DNA from: Helicobacter jaachi
GTDB lineage: Bacteria > Campylobacterota > Campylobacteria > Campylobacterales > Helicobacteraceae
Reading direction: 5' to 3'
Assembly (NCBI RefSeq): GCF_000763135.2
Contig: NZ_JRPR02000001.1
Location: 620,001-684,000 of the forward strand
DNA length: 64,000 bases
The position numbers and the translations under genes are program-made. The notes under the pieces were generated by a model. That model saw only the letters and a program-made list of their open reading frames with translations, was not told the origin of the DNA and ran no database searches. Positions 9,096 to 18,259 of the stretch are shown here, piece by piece. How positions within the stretch are numbered: the first letter of the stretch is position 1; each line of letters opens with the position of its first letter.

Positions 9096-9123
9096 AAACT
9101 TATATTTAAATTTATATAAGTTT
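9096..9123. promoter_or_regulatory. AT-rich inverted repeat, candidate metalloregulator operator
   Basis: Perfect 9-bp arms (AAACTTATA and TATAAGTTT) are separated by a 10-bp AT-only spacer, 57 nt upstream of the receptor start codon and therefore in its promoter region. The size and A/T content fit Fur-like or NikR-like operators in Helicobacter, but the exact consensus of neither is met, so the regulator is not named. Confidence 0.45.
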
Positions 9124-9188
9124 TACTGAAATGTGAGTGTGTTTTTACATAATGTGAAAGTTATAGAATCTAGAAAACAAAATCGAGC

Positions 9189-9213
9189 AGATTCTATAAA
9201 TTTTATAGAATCT
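9189..9213. repeat. inverted pair of the AGATTCT heptamer
   Basis: AGATTCTATAAA and its exact reverse complement are separated by one base, forming a 12-bp stem. It lies between the divergent receptor operon and the transporter gene at 9297. It could act as a hairpin in either transcript; here the motif pair looks like the wider heptamer phenomenon described in the findings. The rest of the 9040-9296 gap holds the operator and AT-rich DNA. Confidence 0.6.
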
Positions 9214-9296
9214 AAACCCACAAGCACCTTGCGCAGCAGATATTCATTTGCCTTGCTTATGTAGCATTGCGCTTATTTTTTATAAAGGATTTTGTG

Positions 9297-10694
9297 ATGT
9301 ATAGAGCAAATAGCGGCTTTGGGCGTATTTTAAGTAGCGCAGGTGATGTGCTTTCCAAAATTTTTAGCGTGCAAAAAAGCGAGGTTTTAATCTTAACTCT
9401 AAGCTTACTTTTTATTTTTCTAATCTTTGCAAGCTATGCGATTTTGCGCCCTTTGCGCGATGCACTGGGACTAGAGGGCGGGACAGAAGAGCTAAAATGG
9501 CTATTTTTAGCCACTTTTATTGTCTGCATTTTTGTCTCAAGTCTATCTATGTGGCTTAGCAGCGTGGTAAAACGCAAGGTGTATGTGAATGCGATTTTTA
9601 TATTTTTTGGGCTAAATTTGCTTATATTTTATATCGCCCTATTTTTTATAGAATCTAACTCAAAAAGCAGCGCATTTGTGTGGCTAGCGCGCATTTTTTA
9701 TGTGTGGGTTAGCGTGTTTAATATGTTTATTATCTCTAGTGCGTGGAGTTTGCTAGCAGATATTTTTGATAAAGAAAGAAGCCTTCGCCTTTTTGGGATA
9801 ATCACTGCTGGGGCAAGTCTAGGCAGCATTCTTGGGGCAAGTAGCGTTAGCCTATTAGCCAAAATTTTAGCCGTGCAGAATTTTTTGCTACTTTCAATGC
9901 TGCTTTTAGCCCTCTCATTAGTGATAAAGTTTTTTTTATTAAAGGAGGGATTTAGGATTTTAGATTCTAAAAATTTAGAGAATCTAGATTCTAAAAATCT
10001 ATCGCAAAAGCAGCAAGACTACATCGCGCGCTTTAATACTCCGCTAAAAAGCAAAAATATTTTTTCTGGCTTTAAAATCATTATAAAATCACGCTTCTTG
10101 CTGGCTTTAACCGGCTTTATTTTGCTGCTTACTAGCATTTCTACTTTTCTTTATATGGAGCAAGCAAGAGTGATTGCAGAGCTTTACCCTCGCGGCGTGG
10201 AGGGCGCTAGAGAGGCGCGCATAGCGGCATTTGCTAAGATTGACTTGGTAGTGCAGATTCTAAGTTTTGTCATTCAAATATTTTTTACCGCTAAAATCGC
10301 TAAATTTTTAGGGCTAAAATGGCTTTTGGCACTTTTAGGATTTGCCTTAAGCGTGGGATTTGTCACACTTCTGATACTGCATAATAGCCTAGGCGTAGCA
10401 CTTTTGCCTATTGCCATAGTGATGAGCATACGGCGTGTGGGCGAATACGCACTAGTCAAACCCGGACGCGAAATGCTATTTGTCCCACTAGATTCAGAAT
10501 CTAAATATAAGGTCAAAAATTTCCTTGATACTGTGGTCTATCGCGGCGGTGATTCGCTTTCATCACAAGTAGAATCTGGACTAATGAAAATAAGCCTATC
10601 TGTCACACTGCTTTGTGGCGCGGCATTATCGCTACTTTTCGGACTTGTAGGATTGTATTTAAGCAAAAAATATGATAAAAATGATTTTAAATAA
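9297..10694 (+). CDS. NTP/NDP exchange-type (TLC-like) MFS transporter
   Basis: 465 residues from the ATG at 9297, preceded by AAGGA; an upstream ATG at 9267 has no ribosome site. About 12 membrane segments. The first carries ILRPLRDALGLEGG, a pattern I associate with bacterial proteins annotated as ATP/ADP-translocase-like (TLC) transporters. Basic and acidic loop residues late in the protein (RRVGEYALVKPGREMLFVPL) fit the same family. In free-living bacteria the substrate is unproven, so nucleotide exchange is not assured. The gene stands alone, divergent from the receptor operon, and is followed by structured repeat copy A. Confidence 0.7.
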   Translation: MYRANSGFGRILSSAGDVLSKIFSVQKSEVLILTLSLLFIFLIFASYAILRPLRDALGLEGGTEELKWLFLATFIVCIFVSSLSMWLSSVVKRKVYVNAIFIFFGLNLLIFYIALFFIESNSKSSAFVWLARIFYVWVSVFNMFIISSAWSLLADIFDKERSLRLFGIITAGASLGSILGASSVSLLAKILAVQNFLLLSMLLLALSLVIKFFLLKEGFRILDSKNLENLDSKNLSQKQQDYIARFNTPLKSKNIFSGFKIIIKSRFLLALTGFILLLTSISTFLYMEQARVIAELYPRGVEGAREARIAAFAKIDLVVQILSFVIQIFFTAKIAKFLGLKWLLALLGFALSVGFVTLLILHNSLGVALLPIAIVMSIRRVGEYALVKPGREMLFVPLDSESKYKVKNFLDTVVYRGGDSLSSQVESGLMKISLSVTLLCGAALSLLFGLVGLYLSKKYDKNDFK

Positions 10695-10740
10695 GGGAGA
10701 TAATTATAAAGGAGAGATTATAGAATCTAGATTTCTATAA

Positions 10741-10863
10741 TTCCGCGCTATTGCTTTTTATAAAAAGCCGCGCGGTCTTGTTTTCGGGCAAATGAATTGC
10801 CCTGCAACGCCTAAAGTATAAAGTTATAGCTGCTTAAAGCATCTATCAACTTGTTTTTTGAGG
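10741..10863 (-). repeat. structured intergenic repeat, copy A
   Basis: Minus-strand copy of the dispersed three-hairpin element, between two convergent genes. On the minus strand it runs from CCTCAAAAAAC through hairpin 1 (AGTT-G-ATAG paired with CTAT-AACT, with apical stem TGCTT/AAGCA), the joining segment TATAACTTTATACTTTAGGCG, hairpin 2 (GGGCAA/TTGCCC), the conserved AAGACC and hairpin 3 (CCGCGC/GCGCGG, inner stem GCTTTTT/AAAAAGC). Heptamer copies flank both ends (10720 and 10865). It could act as a bidirectional terminator, but its conservation exceeds that need. Confidence 0.85.
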
Positions 10864-10889
10864 CTAGATTCTATAATTGTGTAGCAATT

Positions 10890-11486
10890 TTATTTTCTTG
10901 TTGTGGGCGTATCATGCACGATTGTCACTTCGCCTTTAATATCGCTAAGTATCGCACACGCCGCCTCTGTCGCACTACCAATCGCAGCGCCCACCATCGT
11001 AGTCACGCCACTTGCAAGCCCCGCCACATACACGCCATCTTTTACCTTTTGCCTGCCGCTCCACTCTAGGCGGATTTTGTTTGGCTTATTCATTAGATTA
11101 TGCGGCTTTACGATGTCGCCAAAGCCCTTGATATTAAAATGCCCAGCGCCAGTAGCCAGCACGACATAGTCACTCTTAAAATCAATGCCGCTGCCTTTGG
11201 TATGCAGACTGCCCTTTTGGCCGCTAATCTCCTCTACCACGCCATCAAGATACTTCACATGCAAAAGCGAATCAATTTGCTTTTTAGTATGCTCGATAAT
11301 CTCCTTATACTCCACGCCACGCGGGAACATCGCCACATTGTAAATCGCCACATTTTTCAAATCCGCCTTGCCCTCATCAATGATTGTGATGTCAAAGTCA
11401 AGCTCACTGCCTTTCGCCGACGCCAAGACAAGCGCAGCTGTAAGCCCCGCAATACTACCACCTACGATAACAACTGATTTTTTCAT
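10890..11486 (-). CDS. FAD/NAD(P)-dependent oxidoreductase, short TrxB-like
   Basis: 198 residues. The N-terminal dinucleotide fold VVIVGGSIAGLTAALVLA (about 5-22), an Asp/Glu-bearing second strand TIIDEG, the VVLATGAG motif (about 108-115) and a C-terminal VYVAGLASG with helix define a flavoprotein of the thioredoxin-reductase-like group. It is much shorter than full TrxB (about 310), and the NADPH-binding domain with its CxxC is missing. The family contains such single-domain proteins, so this need not be a pseudogene; no stop or frameshift is seen. ATG follows AAAGGATAAAGT. It may reduce an unknown small partner. Confidence 0.75.
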   Translation of the reverse strand: MKKSVVIVGGSIAGLTAALVLASAKGSELDFDITIIDEGKADLKNVAIYNVAMFPRGVEYKEIIEHTKKQIDSLLHVKYLDGVVEEISGQKGSLHTKGSGIDFKSDYVVLATGAGHFNIKGFGDIVKPHNLMNKPNKIRLEWSGRQKVKDGVYVAGLASGVTTMVGAAIGSATEAACAILSDIKGEVTIVHDTPTTRK

Positions 11487-11562
11487 ACTTTATCCTTTTA
11501 AGTCAAAATTAAAATGGATTAGATTCTAGCAAGGATAGATAAATCAAAGAAAAACTCAAGAT

Positions 11563-12078
11563 TTATATGCCAAGTGCGCCATTAAAGTCATTTTCGACTT
11601 TGAGTGCATCTAGCGCACCAGCTATCATACCGCGGTGGTGTGTGGCGTGATTGAACGCTGCCCATACAAATTGATAGAGTGGCTTAGTCATACTCGCCCA
11701 AGGAAAATCAAAGGTTTTAGTAGGGCTAAAGTCTGCTATAGCACTCACTACATTGATAATATACTCATCAAGCTCGCCACGCGCTGAAAAAAGATTGTTG
11801 AGATTTTCTGTTATTTCTGGCTTTAGCTTAAAGGGCTGCTCGAGCATAGCCTCGATTTTACTTTCACTTTGAATATGCGTAGTGCAAAGCGGGGCAAAGT
11901 AGTTTTTGAAAAACAAAATATCGCCAGTGGTGTAATGCACGATAGTGCCGGCAATAGATTTATCGTGCAAGCCTACATCTTTAAATAAAATATCCTCATC
12001 TAACCTATCAAGCACGCTTATCATTTGCGCATTTGCTGTTTTATTATAATGGCTCATAAGCTCAAACAACGCTTTCAT
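11563..12078 (-). CDS. DinB-family protein
   Basis: 171 residues. It begins LFELMSHYNKTANAQMISVL and has a mid-protein His (IVHYTTGDILFF, about 47-58) and a late FNHATHHRGMIAGAL (about 140-154). These His residues are the metal triad of the DinB/YfiT four-helix-bundle fold. Members bind metal and often take part in thiol-dependent transfers; the exact reaction here is unknown. ATG is preceded by AAAGGAG. It stands alone between the flavoprotein (77 nt away) and a divergent TSUP transporter. Confidence 0.82.
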   Translation of the reverse strand: MKALFELMSHYNKTANAQMISVLDRLDEDILFKDVGLHDKSIAGTIVHYTTGDILFFKNYFAPLCTTHIQSESKIEAMLEQPFKLKPEITENLNNLFSARGELDEYIINVVSAIADFSPTKTFDFPWASMTKPLYQFVWAAFNHATHHRGMIAGALDALKVENDFNGALGI

Positions 12079-12171
12079 TTTCGCTCCTTTTTTGTTGAAA
12101 TTGAGCTATTATTGTAGCACTAAAATGATTTGTCTTAAAGAATATCAAAAGAATGTTAAAGGGGGGAGACT

Positions 12172-12963
12172 ATGGATTTTACACTAGCGTTTGAGGGCTT
12201 TGATATAGGCGCTGGGGCTATGGTGTTTTTGGCGTGTGCGGCGTTTGTGGCGGGCTTTATAGATTCTATAGCAGGGGGCGGAGGTATGATTACTATCCCT
12301 GCATTGCTTTTTGTGGGCATACCGCCCTTGCACGCGCTTGGGACAAATAAGCTGCAAAGCACTTTTGGGAGCTTTAGCGCGAGCGTTACATTCTATAAAA
12401 GAGGCTATATCACTTTAAGGGCGCATTTACCTTATGTGATAGTTGTGTTTGCTAGCTCTATACTTGGCACACTCTGCGTGCAGGCTTTTAGCGCGGATTT
12501 CTTGCGCAAGGGTATTCCTTTTTTGCTTATCATTTTTGCCTGCTATTTTCTTTTTTCGCCAAAGGTGAGTGAGAGAGCCTCCCACGCGCTTATAGGGAGT
12601 TTTGCTTTAGGCTGTGTGCTTGGCGGTATTGGCTTTTATGATGGGTTTTTTGGTCCGGGGACTGGCTCATTTTTTATGCTGGCTATGATGGTGCTAGGTG
12701 GATTTGGCTTGTTAGAAGCGCTTGCTTATGCAAAATTATTTAATTTTGCAACTAATCTCGCATCGGTTATTATGTTTGCCTATGGGGGAAAAATACTATG
12801 GGGAGTAGGGCTAACTATGGCATTTGGGCAGTTTGTGGGCGCGCATTTAGGCTCACGCGTGGCTATGGGATATGGGGTGAGGGTTATTAAGCCATTAGTG
12901 GTGTGCGTATCGCTTGCTGCGTGCGCATATCTCTTATGCAAGGAATATGTTAATTCACTTTGA
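12172..12963 (+). CDS. TSUP-family (TauE/SafE) anion transporter
   Basis: 263 residues and about eight membrane segments. FVAGFIDSIAGGGGMITIPALL (N-terminal half, near residues 25-45) and GFYDGFFGPGTGSFFM (near 155-170) are the two pseudo-symmetric family motifs of TauE/SafE sulfite or sulfur-organic-anion exporters. The ATG is preceded by AAGGGGGGAG. The gene stands alone ahead of the small DUF1104 gene. Substrate is not specified by the motifs. Confidence 0.88.
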   Translation: MDFTLAFEGFDIGAGAMVFLACAAFVAGFIDSIAGGGGMITIPALLFVGIPPLHALGTNKLQSTFGSFSASVTFYKRGYITLRAHLPYVIVVFASSILGTLCVQAFSADFLRKGIPFLLIIFACYFLFSPKVSERASHALIGSFALGCVLGGIGFYDGFFGPGTGSFFMLAMMVLGGFGLLEALAYAKLFNFATNLASVIMFAYGGKILWGVGLTMAFGQFVGAHLGSRVAMGYGVRVIKPLVVCVSLAACAYLLCKEYVNSL

Positions 12964-13025
12964 TTTCACCTTATTATTATAGAATCCTTAAGTTTTTAGA
13001 TTTTAAGCAAGATTAAGGAGTTTGT

Positions 13026-13466
13026 ATGAAGTATTTGGGCGTAAAGGTTTGTGTAATAGCGGCGTTATTTTGTGGCGTGGGCGTGAATGCAGCGGATTTT
13101 AGTAAAAAAAGTGATGATGATTTGGTCAAACTCTCTGGCGTGGTAAAAGTAGAGGAGTTTGTGGATTATGAACTCGAAGTAGCAAAGCGCTTAAAAGCAA
13201 AGAGTGAGAAAGACGCGCAAGCATTTAAAGAAAAGCTTAAAACTCAATTTGAAAAAGCGACAGAAAATCTCACCGTAAAGCAGCTTAGAGAGTATAGAAA
13301 AGCCACGCGTGAAGCCATGCAAAAGCATATTGAGAAAATGAGCGCTAAAGAGCTAAAAGAGAGTGGATTGCATGCTAGAGGTTGCAAGGACTGCAAAAAA
13401 GACAAGGAGGGCAAAGATAAAGAGAAATCTTGCCAATGCGGCAGCCATAAAGATGCCAAAAAATAG
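13026..13466 (+). CDS. DUF1104 secreted protein with Cys-rich tail
   Basis: 146 residues. A signal peptide (about 1-22, ending before ADFSKK) is followed by a charged helical DUF1104 domain (DDLVKLSGVV...VKQLREYRKATREAM), known mainly from Helicobacter and Campylobacter. A C-terminal tail (about 115-146) carries four Cys in GCKDCKK and SCQCGSH plus His and many Lys, which suggests metal binding (inference). It precedes a two-component system related by position to CrdRS, so a role in metal sensing or sequestration is plausible. AAGGAG stands before the ATG; two AGATTCT copies follow the stop. Confidence 0.8.
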   Translation: MKYLGVKVCVIAALFCGVGVNAADFSKKSDDDLVKLSGVVKVEEFVDYELEVAKRLKAKSEKDAQAFKEKLKTQFEKATENLTVKQLREYRKATREAMQKHIEKMSAKELKESGLHARGCKDCKKDKEGKDKEKSCQCGSHKDAKK

Positions 13467-13527
13467 TGCAGATTCTATAAAAGTAGATTCTATACATTAA
13501 AGGCATAAGCTGTGCTAGGGGAAAAGT

Positions 13528-14220
13528 ATGTCGGCAAAAATTTTATTGCTTGAAGATGACTTCGTGCTATCTGAAATCCTGCTAGAATTTTTGCAGGAGC
13601 AAGGATATAGCGTGCGGCTTTGCGATAATGCACAAGATGCGTTAGAATGCGCGTATGAGCAGCATTTTGATTTGTGGGTGCTAGATGTGAAAGTGCCGCA
13701 AGGCAGCGGATTTGATGTATTAAAGCAGCTCAGGGCGTATGGCAGGGAAACGCCTGCGATTTTTATCACTTCACTTGATAGGATTGATGATTTGCAAGAT
13801 GGCTATCAAGCGGGCTGTGATGATTATCTCAAAAAACCCTTTGAGCTTTTAGAATTACAATATCGCATAAGCACGCTGCTTAAACGTTCTTTTTCGCACA
13901 CTTCTAATGATTGTATTTTGCTGCATAATGGCTTGCGATTTGGGATTGTAAGCCAGCTGCTGTATGATAAAAATGGCACGGTTATCCCCTTAACGCAAAA
14001 AGAAATTTTGCTTTTGTCACTTTTGCTGCAGCACAGGGGGAGCTATGTCTCTCAAGAGATGATTTTTAGCACGCTATGGGCGTATGAGCAAGAGCCAAGC
14101 GAGATGAGCCTGCGCGCGTATGTGAAAAATCTGCGCAAGATTTTGGGTAAAGATAGCATTTTAAACCAGCGCGGGCGTGGGTATTGCTACATCGAGGATA
14201 CAAAGACAGATTATGCGTGA
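13528..14220 (+). CDS. crdR: OmpR-family response regulator, CrdR-like
   Basis: 230 residues. The receiver domain has acidic pocket LEDD (about 8-11), phospho-acceptor Asp in WVLDVKVPQG (about 52), a Thr/Ser in FITSLD and the conserved Lys in YLKKPF (about 104). The C-terminal winged helix ends with LRKILG...RGRGYCYIE. Its partner kinase gene overlaps it by 8 nt. The order regulator, kinase, dnaB, comEC matches the H. pylori locus that encodes CrdRS (copper-responsive) as I recall it, so orthology is likely. Copper as the signal is by analogy only. Confidence 0.85.
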   Translation: MSAKILLLEDDFVLSEILLEFLQEQGYSVRLCDNAQDALECAYEQHFDLWVLDVKVPQGSGFDVLKQLRAYGRETPAIFITSLDRIDDLQDGYQAGCDDYLKKPFELLELQYRISTLLKRSFSHTSNDCILLHNGLRFGIVSQLLYDKNGTVIPLTQKEILLLSLLLQHRGSYVSQEMIFSTLWAYEQEPSEMSLRAYVKNLRKILGKDSILNQRGRGYCYIEDTKTDYA

Positions 14221-15394
14221 TAATACAAAGCGGGCAATTATTCAGATTCTATGTTTGTATCTTGGCACGACGGGCATATTTTTAGCGGTGCTATTTTTTT
14301 CACTTTATGCTAAAGAGGAGCGCTATCTCATCTCGCAGCAGTTTCATAGCTTGCGCGAAAAGAGTGTGGAGATTTATGAAATTTTATATGGCGATGAGAC
14401 AGATTCTAAGCTTATACATAAACAGCTTGAGGAATACATTACCATGCCTGTGGCTATTTATGACAAAAAGGGACAAATTTTTTTTGATACCCTGCACACG
14501 CCGCTTACGCCTAAGGAGTATAAAGAGGGCTTTGCTAAAAGGGGCAATAAGGTTATCCTTGAGATAAATCCCTACAAATATCGCAAAATGCGCCATAAAA
14601 TTTTTATCCAAGATGATTCGCTAGATGGTAAGATTGTACTTGTGCGTTTAAAAATGATAGCGTATTTTATCCTTTCACTAGCCCTTGCTACGATTGTGGC
14701 GTATTTTTTAGTGCGACTTTTTTTAAAACCATTGCAAGAAAAGATTAATTCGCTTAATGCGTTTATTAAAGATTCTACGCATGAGATTAATACGCCCCTT
14801 AGCATTATTCTTATGAGCATTGAGACATTGAGTGTAAAAAATTTAAGTTCTGTGCAGATTCAAAAAATAGAGCGCATTAAGCTTGCCTCAAAGAGTTTAA
14901 GCCATTTATATAAGGATTTAGTGGCGTATAATTTTCCGCATAGTATTAGCAATAAAGATGAGAATCTAGCCCTTGATGTGCTATTAAAAGAGCGTTTAGA
15001 GTATTTTGCGCCATTTTTTGAGCAAAAATCTATCCAAATACATAGTGACATTCAGCCAAGTAGCATTGTAGCAAGCGTTGAAAAAATGAGCTGTGTGGTG
15101 GATAATCTTTTAAATAATGCCATTAAATATAATAAAAAAGGTGGCAAAATAGAAGTGATATTAGCAGAGGGCAGGCTCGTAGTGGGCGATAGCGGCTGCG
15201 GTATGAGCAAAGAGGAGATAGATAGAATCTTTGAGCGATATGTGCGCTGCAATGAGTTTCAAGGTGGCTTTGGCATAGGGCTAACGCTTATTAAGCGCAT
15301 TTGCGATGAGTATCATATAAAAATTATTGTCCAAAGCACGCCAGGGCAGGGCAGCATATTCACACTTTTATGGGATACGCATAAAAAATCATAG
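14213..15394 (+). CDS. crdS: sensor histidine kinase, CrdS-like
   Basis: 393 residues from the ATG at 14213, inside the end of the regulator gene (8-nt overlap, translational coupling); a longer frame from 14177 lies wholly in the regulator. Two membrane segments (about 9-31 and 148-170) frame a short periplasmic sensor loop. The H-box is STHEINTPLSI with phospho-His at about residue 190, the N-box is DNLLNNAIKYN, and the G-boxes are GDSGCGMSKEE and GFGIGLTL. The gene order supports CrdS by synteny. The sensor loop has no obvious Cys or His cluster. Confidence 0.87.
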   Translation: MRDNTKRAIIQILCLYLGTTGIFLAVLFFSLYAKEERYLISQQFHSLREKSVEIYEILYGDETDSKLIHKQLEEYITMPVAIYDKKGQIFFDTLHTPLTPKEYKEGFAKRGNKVILEINPYKYRKMRHKIFIQDDSLDGKIVLVRLKMIAYFILSLALATIVAYFLVRLFLKPLQEKINSLNAFIKDSTHEINTPLSIILMSIETLSVKNLSSVQIQKIERIKLASKSLSHLYKDLVAYNFPHSISNKDENLALDVLLKERLEYFAPFFEQKSIQIHSDIQPSSIVASVEKMSCVVDNLLNNAIKYNKKGGKIEVILAEGRLVVGDSGCGMSKEEIDRIFERYVRCNEFQGGFGIGLTLIKRICDEYHIKIIVQSTPGQGSIFTLLWDTHKKS

Positions 15395-15473
15395 TCAAAT
15401 CACATTTTAAATAAAAACAAAGTAAGCTTGCATGTAATTTTACGCGTTTTTAAAGCAGTATCAAGGAGCGTTT

Positions 15474-16934
15474 ATGCAAGAGCCTATTATTATGATTGAA
15501 AAAATTGTGCTTTCATCTATTTTTTTCTCTCCTGAAAAGTTTGAGGAAATTTCTGCGGAATTAAAGCCTGATGATTTTATCTATCCCGCGCATAGGGATA
15601 TTTTTGAAATGTGCATATTTTTAAGCAAAAATAATTTGCCACTAGATTCTGAATTGCTGCTGGCTAAAAAGCCGCCAAATAAGAAAATCACGCAAGAAGA
15701 GTTGCTAGAGATTTTAGCCATTAATCCTATTGCCAATATTGAGGCATATATGAGCGAGATTAAGGAGGCGAGCATTAAGCGCGAGCTGTGCTCTTTGGCA
15801 AATTTTTTGCGTGAAAAATCGCTTGATAATAATCAAAATGTAGAGGAGATTATCGATGATGTGGGGCGCAGGCTCAATGATGTAGCACTAGGCAAGGCTC
15901 AAGATAATATTTATGATGCGCAAGAAGTGATTGTTGGCGTCTTAGAGCATTTGCAGGAGTTAAAAAATCGTGGCAATCGCGTTGTAGTTGGGCTTGATAC
16001 AGGATTTAGAAAGCTTAATCGCCTCACTACAGGATTTAATAAAGGAGATTTAATTATTGTGGGTGCGCGCCCATCGATGGGCAAAACTACCTTTGTGCTA
16101 AACCTTGCCCAAACGATTTTAGATTCTAAGCAAGGTGTGGTTATCTTTAGCCTTGAGATGCCCTATTTGCAGCTAGGTATGAGAATGCTAAGCGCTAAGG
16201 CTTCTATCCCATTACAGAATCTACGCACAGGGAATTTGACCAACAATGAGCTAACCGATTTAAGTGCGATAACTAATCAAATGCAGGCGTGGGATTTGCA
16301 CATTGTGGATACTTCAACATTAAGCATTGCGCAGCTAAAAGGGCGGCTAAGACGCCTAAAAAGGCAGCATCCACAGATTAGTATGGCAATTATTGATTAT
16401 TTGCAGCTTATGAGCGGGGGAAAAAATGAAATAGGCAAGCAAGCAGAGATTTCTGAAATTTCGCGCGGGCTTAAGATGTTAGCGCGTGAATTAGAAATGC
16501 CAATAGTTGCGCTCTCTCAACTTAATCGCCTTGTAGAAACGCGCGATGATAAGCGTCCTATTTTGTCGGATTTGCGAGATTCTGGAGCGATTGAGCAAGA
16601 TGCTGATGTGATTTTATTTTTATATCGCGATGATGTGTATGCGCGGCGTGCGGACAAAGAGCGATATGCAAGGCTTAAAAAAGAGGGGAAGGAGAAAGAC
16701 TTTAAGCCAGAGCATCAAGAGCGCGAGATTGAGCCAGCAGAGATTATTATTGCTAAAAATCGTAATGGCGAGATTGGCAGCGTTGATGTGCAGTTTAATA
16801 AGCGTTACACGCGCTTTGAGGATAAGCCAGATGAGCAAAGCCGCGATATGAGCGAAACGCGCATTGATGGAGAGGTATTTATGCAAGAGCTACAAGAGAT
16901 AGATAAGCCTCAAGTTGATGTGCCTATTTTTTAA
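15474..16934 (+). CDS. dnaB: replicative DNA helicase DnaB
   Basis: 486 residues. The N-terminal DnaB domain (about 1-110) is followed by a RecA-like core with Walker A GARPSMGKTTFVLNLA (about 195-210), Walker B IDYLQLMSGG (about 305), and the RDSGAIEQDADV arginine-finger region. It unwinds DNA 5' to 3' at the replication fork. The length is normal. ATG follows CAAGGAGCG. It lies just upstream of comEC (5-nt gap), as in H. pylori. Confidence 0.97.
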   Translation: MQEPIIMIEKIVLSSIFFSPEKFEEISAELKPDDFIYPAHRDIFEMCIFLSKNNLPLDSELLLAKKPPNKKITQEELLEILAINPIANIEAYMSEIKEASIKRELCSLANFLREKSLDNNQNVEEIIDDVGRRLNDVALGKAQDNIYDAQEVIVGVLEHLQELKNRGNRVVVGLDTGFRKLNRLTTGFNKGDLIIVGARPSMGKTTFVLNLAQTILDSKQGVVIFSLEMPYLQLGMRMLSAKASIPLQNLRTGNLTNNELTDLSAITNQMQAWDLHIVDTSTLSIAQLKGRLRRLKRQHPQISMAIIDYLQLMSGGKNEIGKQAEISEISRGLKMLARELEMPIVALSQLNRLVETRDDKRPILSDLRDSGAIEQDADVILFLYRDDVYARRADKERYARLKKEGKEKDFKPEHQEREIEPAEIIIAKNRNGEIGSVDVQFNKRYTRFEDKPDEQSRDMSETRIDGEVFMQELQEIDKPQVDVPIF

Positions 16935-16939
16935 TATCA

Positions 16940-18259
16940 GTGCAAGATTCTATAAAGATTACTCAATCGCCCTTTGAAGTGGAGCTTTTTAGCACAAAAA
17001 AGCAATGGCTCATCTTTTTATGCGTGTGTATTTTGCTTTTTGTATGGAATATGTGGCAAGAGTATAGGCAATATAGAATCTACACCGCCCCGCAAGAGAC
17101 ACAAGAGATTTATGCACAAGTCATCGCGCAATACACAAAGGCAAAAAATGGCAAACATTATGAAGTCTTAAAGCTAAAAACTAAAGATGGGCAAATGCTC
17201 TACACAACGAGTAGAGAGGATATTCAAAATATATTATATCGCTTTGTTAGAGTGTATGGCAAAAGGCTTGAATGTAGCTTTGTGCAGTATTTGCAAAGCT
17301 GCTTTTTTATGGCTTATTATGTAGCGCTAGATGCAAAGCGCGATTATCGTGATAATATAAGGGCGTGGATAGATATGCAGCATACAGAGCCTCTGATTGC
17401 TTCACTTTATAAAACGCTTTTTATAGCAGATTTTCTTCCGCAGGTATGGCGCGATTTAAGCAATAAACTAGGGATTGCGCATTTAATTGCTATTAGCGGA
17501 TTTCATTTAGGGATTTTAAGCTTTGTCATAGGCGGCTTTTTAAGCCTTGTGTATAGAATCTGCCACCCTTATGTGAGCTATCGCAATAAATATTTTGACA
17601 TTGGCATTATAGTGCTTGTGTGTATGTTTATGTATTTGCTTGTGCTTGATTTTTCGCCCTCGTTTTTGCGCTCTTTTGTTATGGCGATGTGCGGGTTTTT
17701 TATCGTGTATAGTGGGGTTAAGCTTCTATCTTTTAGGTTACTTTTTGTCGTGGTGTGCGTGTGCATAGCATTTTTTCCGCGCCTTATTTTTAGCGTGGGT
17801 TTTATTTTGTCTGTAAGCGGCGTGTTTTTCATCTATCTTTTTATGCGCTATTTTCATGCGGTAAAAAGTGCTTTTGCTAAGTTTGTGGGTATCCCTATAC
17901 TTTTTAATGTGCTTATTTTTATTGATATTTTGCCGCTGGTGCATTGGTTTTTCCCTTATTTTACGCCTTTGTGCGTGCTGTGCATTCCTTTAAGTCTGCT
18001 TTTTGTGGTATTTTTCCCTACGATGCTTGTCGCTCATAGCGTTGGTGTGGGATTTTTGTGCGATAAATTTTTAGCGTGGGCTATGCAATTGCATATTGTC
18101 TCTATTGATTTTTACACGCCTTGGTGGCTTTTGGGTATATTTCTTGTGCTATGTGCGCTCTCTATGCGTTATAAAGTAGCATATTATGCGCTGCATTGTG
18201 TGGGATTTGGCTTATTTGGCTTTTTATCATGGCGATTTTATGCGTCTAATTTATGGTGA
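16940..18259 (+). CDS. comEC: ComEC/Rec2-family competence channel protein
   Basis: 439 residues from a GTG at 16940, five nt after the dnaB stop; the start is the least certain part. About ten membrane segments. The competence motif GIAHLIAISGFHLGIL (about 168-183) is the family signature of the inner-membrane DNA channel. The protein has no C-terminal beta-lactamase-like domain; this short form is usual in Helicobacter. It would import single-stranded DNA during natural transformation. The end overlaps the convergent wbpA gene by 22 nt. Its presence supports competence as context for the heptamer discussed in the findings. Confidence 0.9.
   Translation: MQDSIKITQSPFEVELFSTKKQWLIFLCVCILLFVWNMWQEYRQYRIYTAPQETQEIYAQVIAQYTKAKNGKHYEVLKLKTKDGQMLYTTSREDIQNILYRFVRVYGKRLECSFVQYLQSCFFMAYYVALDAKRDYRDNIRAWIDMQHTEPLIASLYKTLFIADFLPQVWRDLSNKLGIAHLIAISGFHLGILSFVIGGFLSLVYRICHPYVSYRNKYFDIGIIVLVCMFMYLLVLDFSPSFLRSFVMAMCGFFIVYSGVKLLSFRLLFVVVCVCIAFFPRLIFSVGFILSVSGVFFIYLFMRYFHAVKSAFAKFVGIPILFNVLIFIDILPLVHWFFPYFTPLCVLCIPLSLLFVVFFPTMLVAHSVGVGFLCDKFLAWAMQLHIVSIDFYTPWWLLGIFLVLCALSMRYKVAYYALHCVGFGLFGFLSWRFYASNLW

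Noticed and set aside
9189-9213. Intrinsic terminator of either divergent gene
   Set aside because: The stem is AT-rich, no downstream U-tract follows, and it lies upstream of both flanking starts; it is better explained as an inverted heptamer pair.
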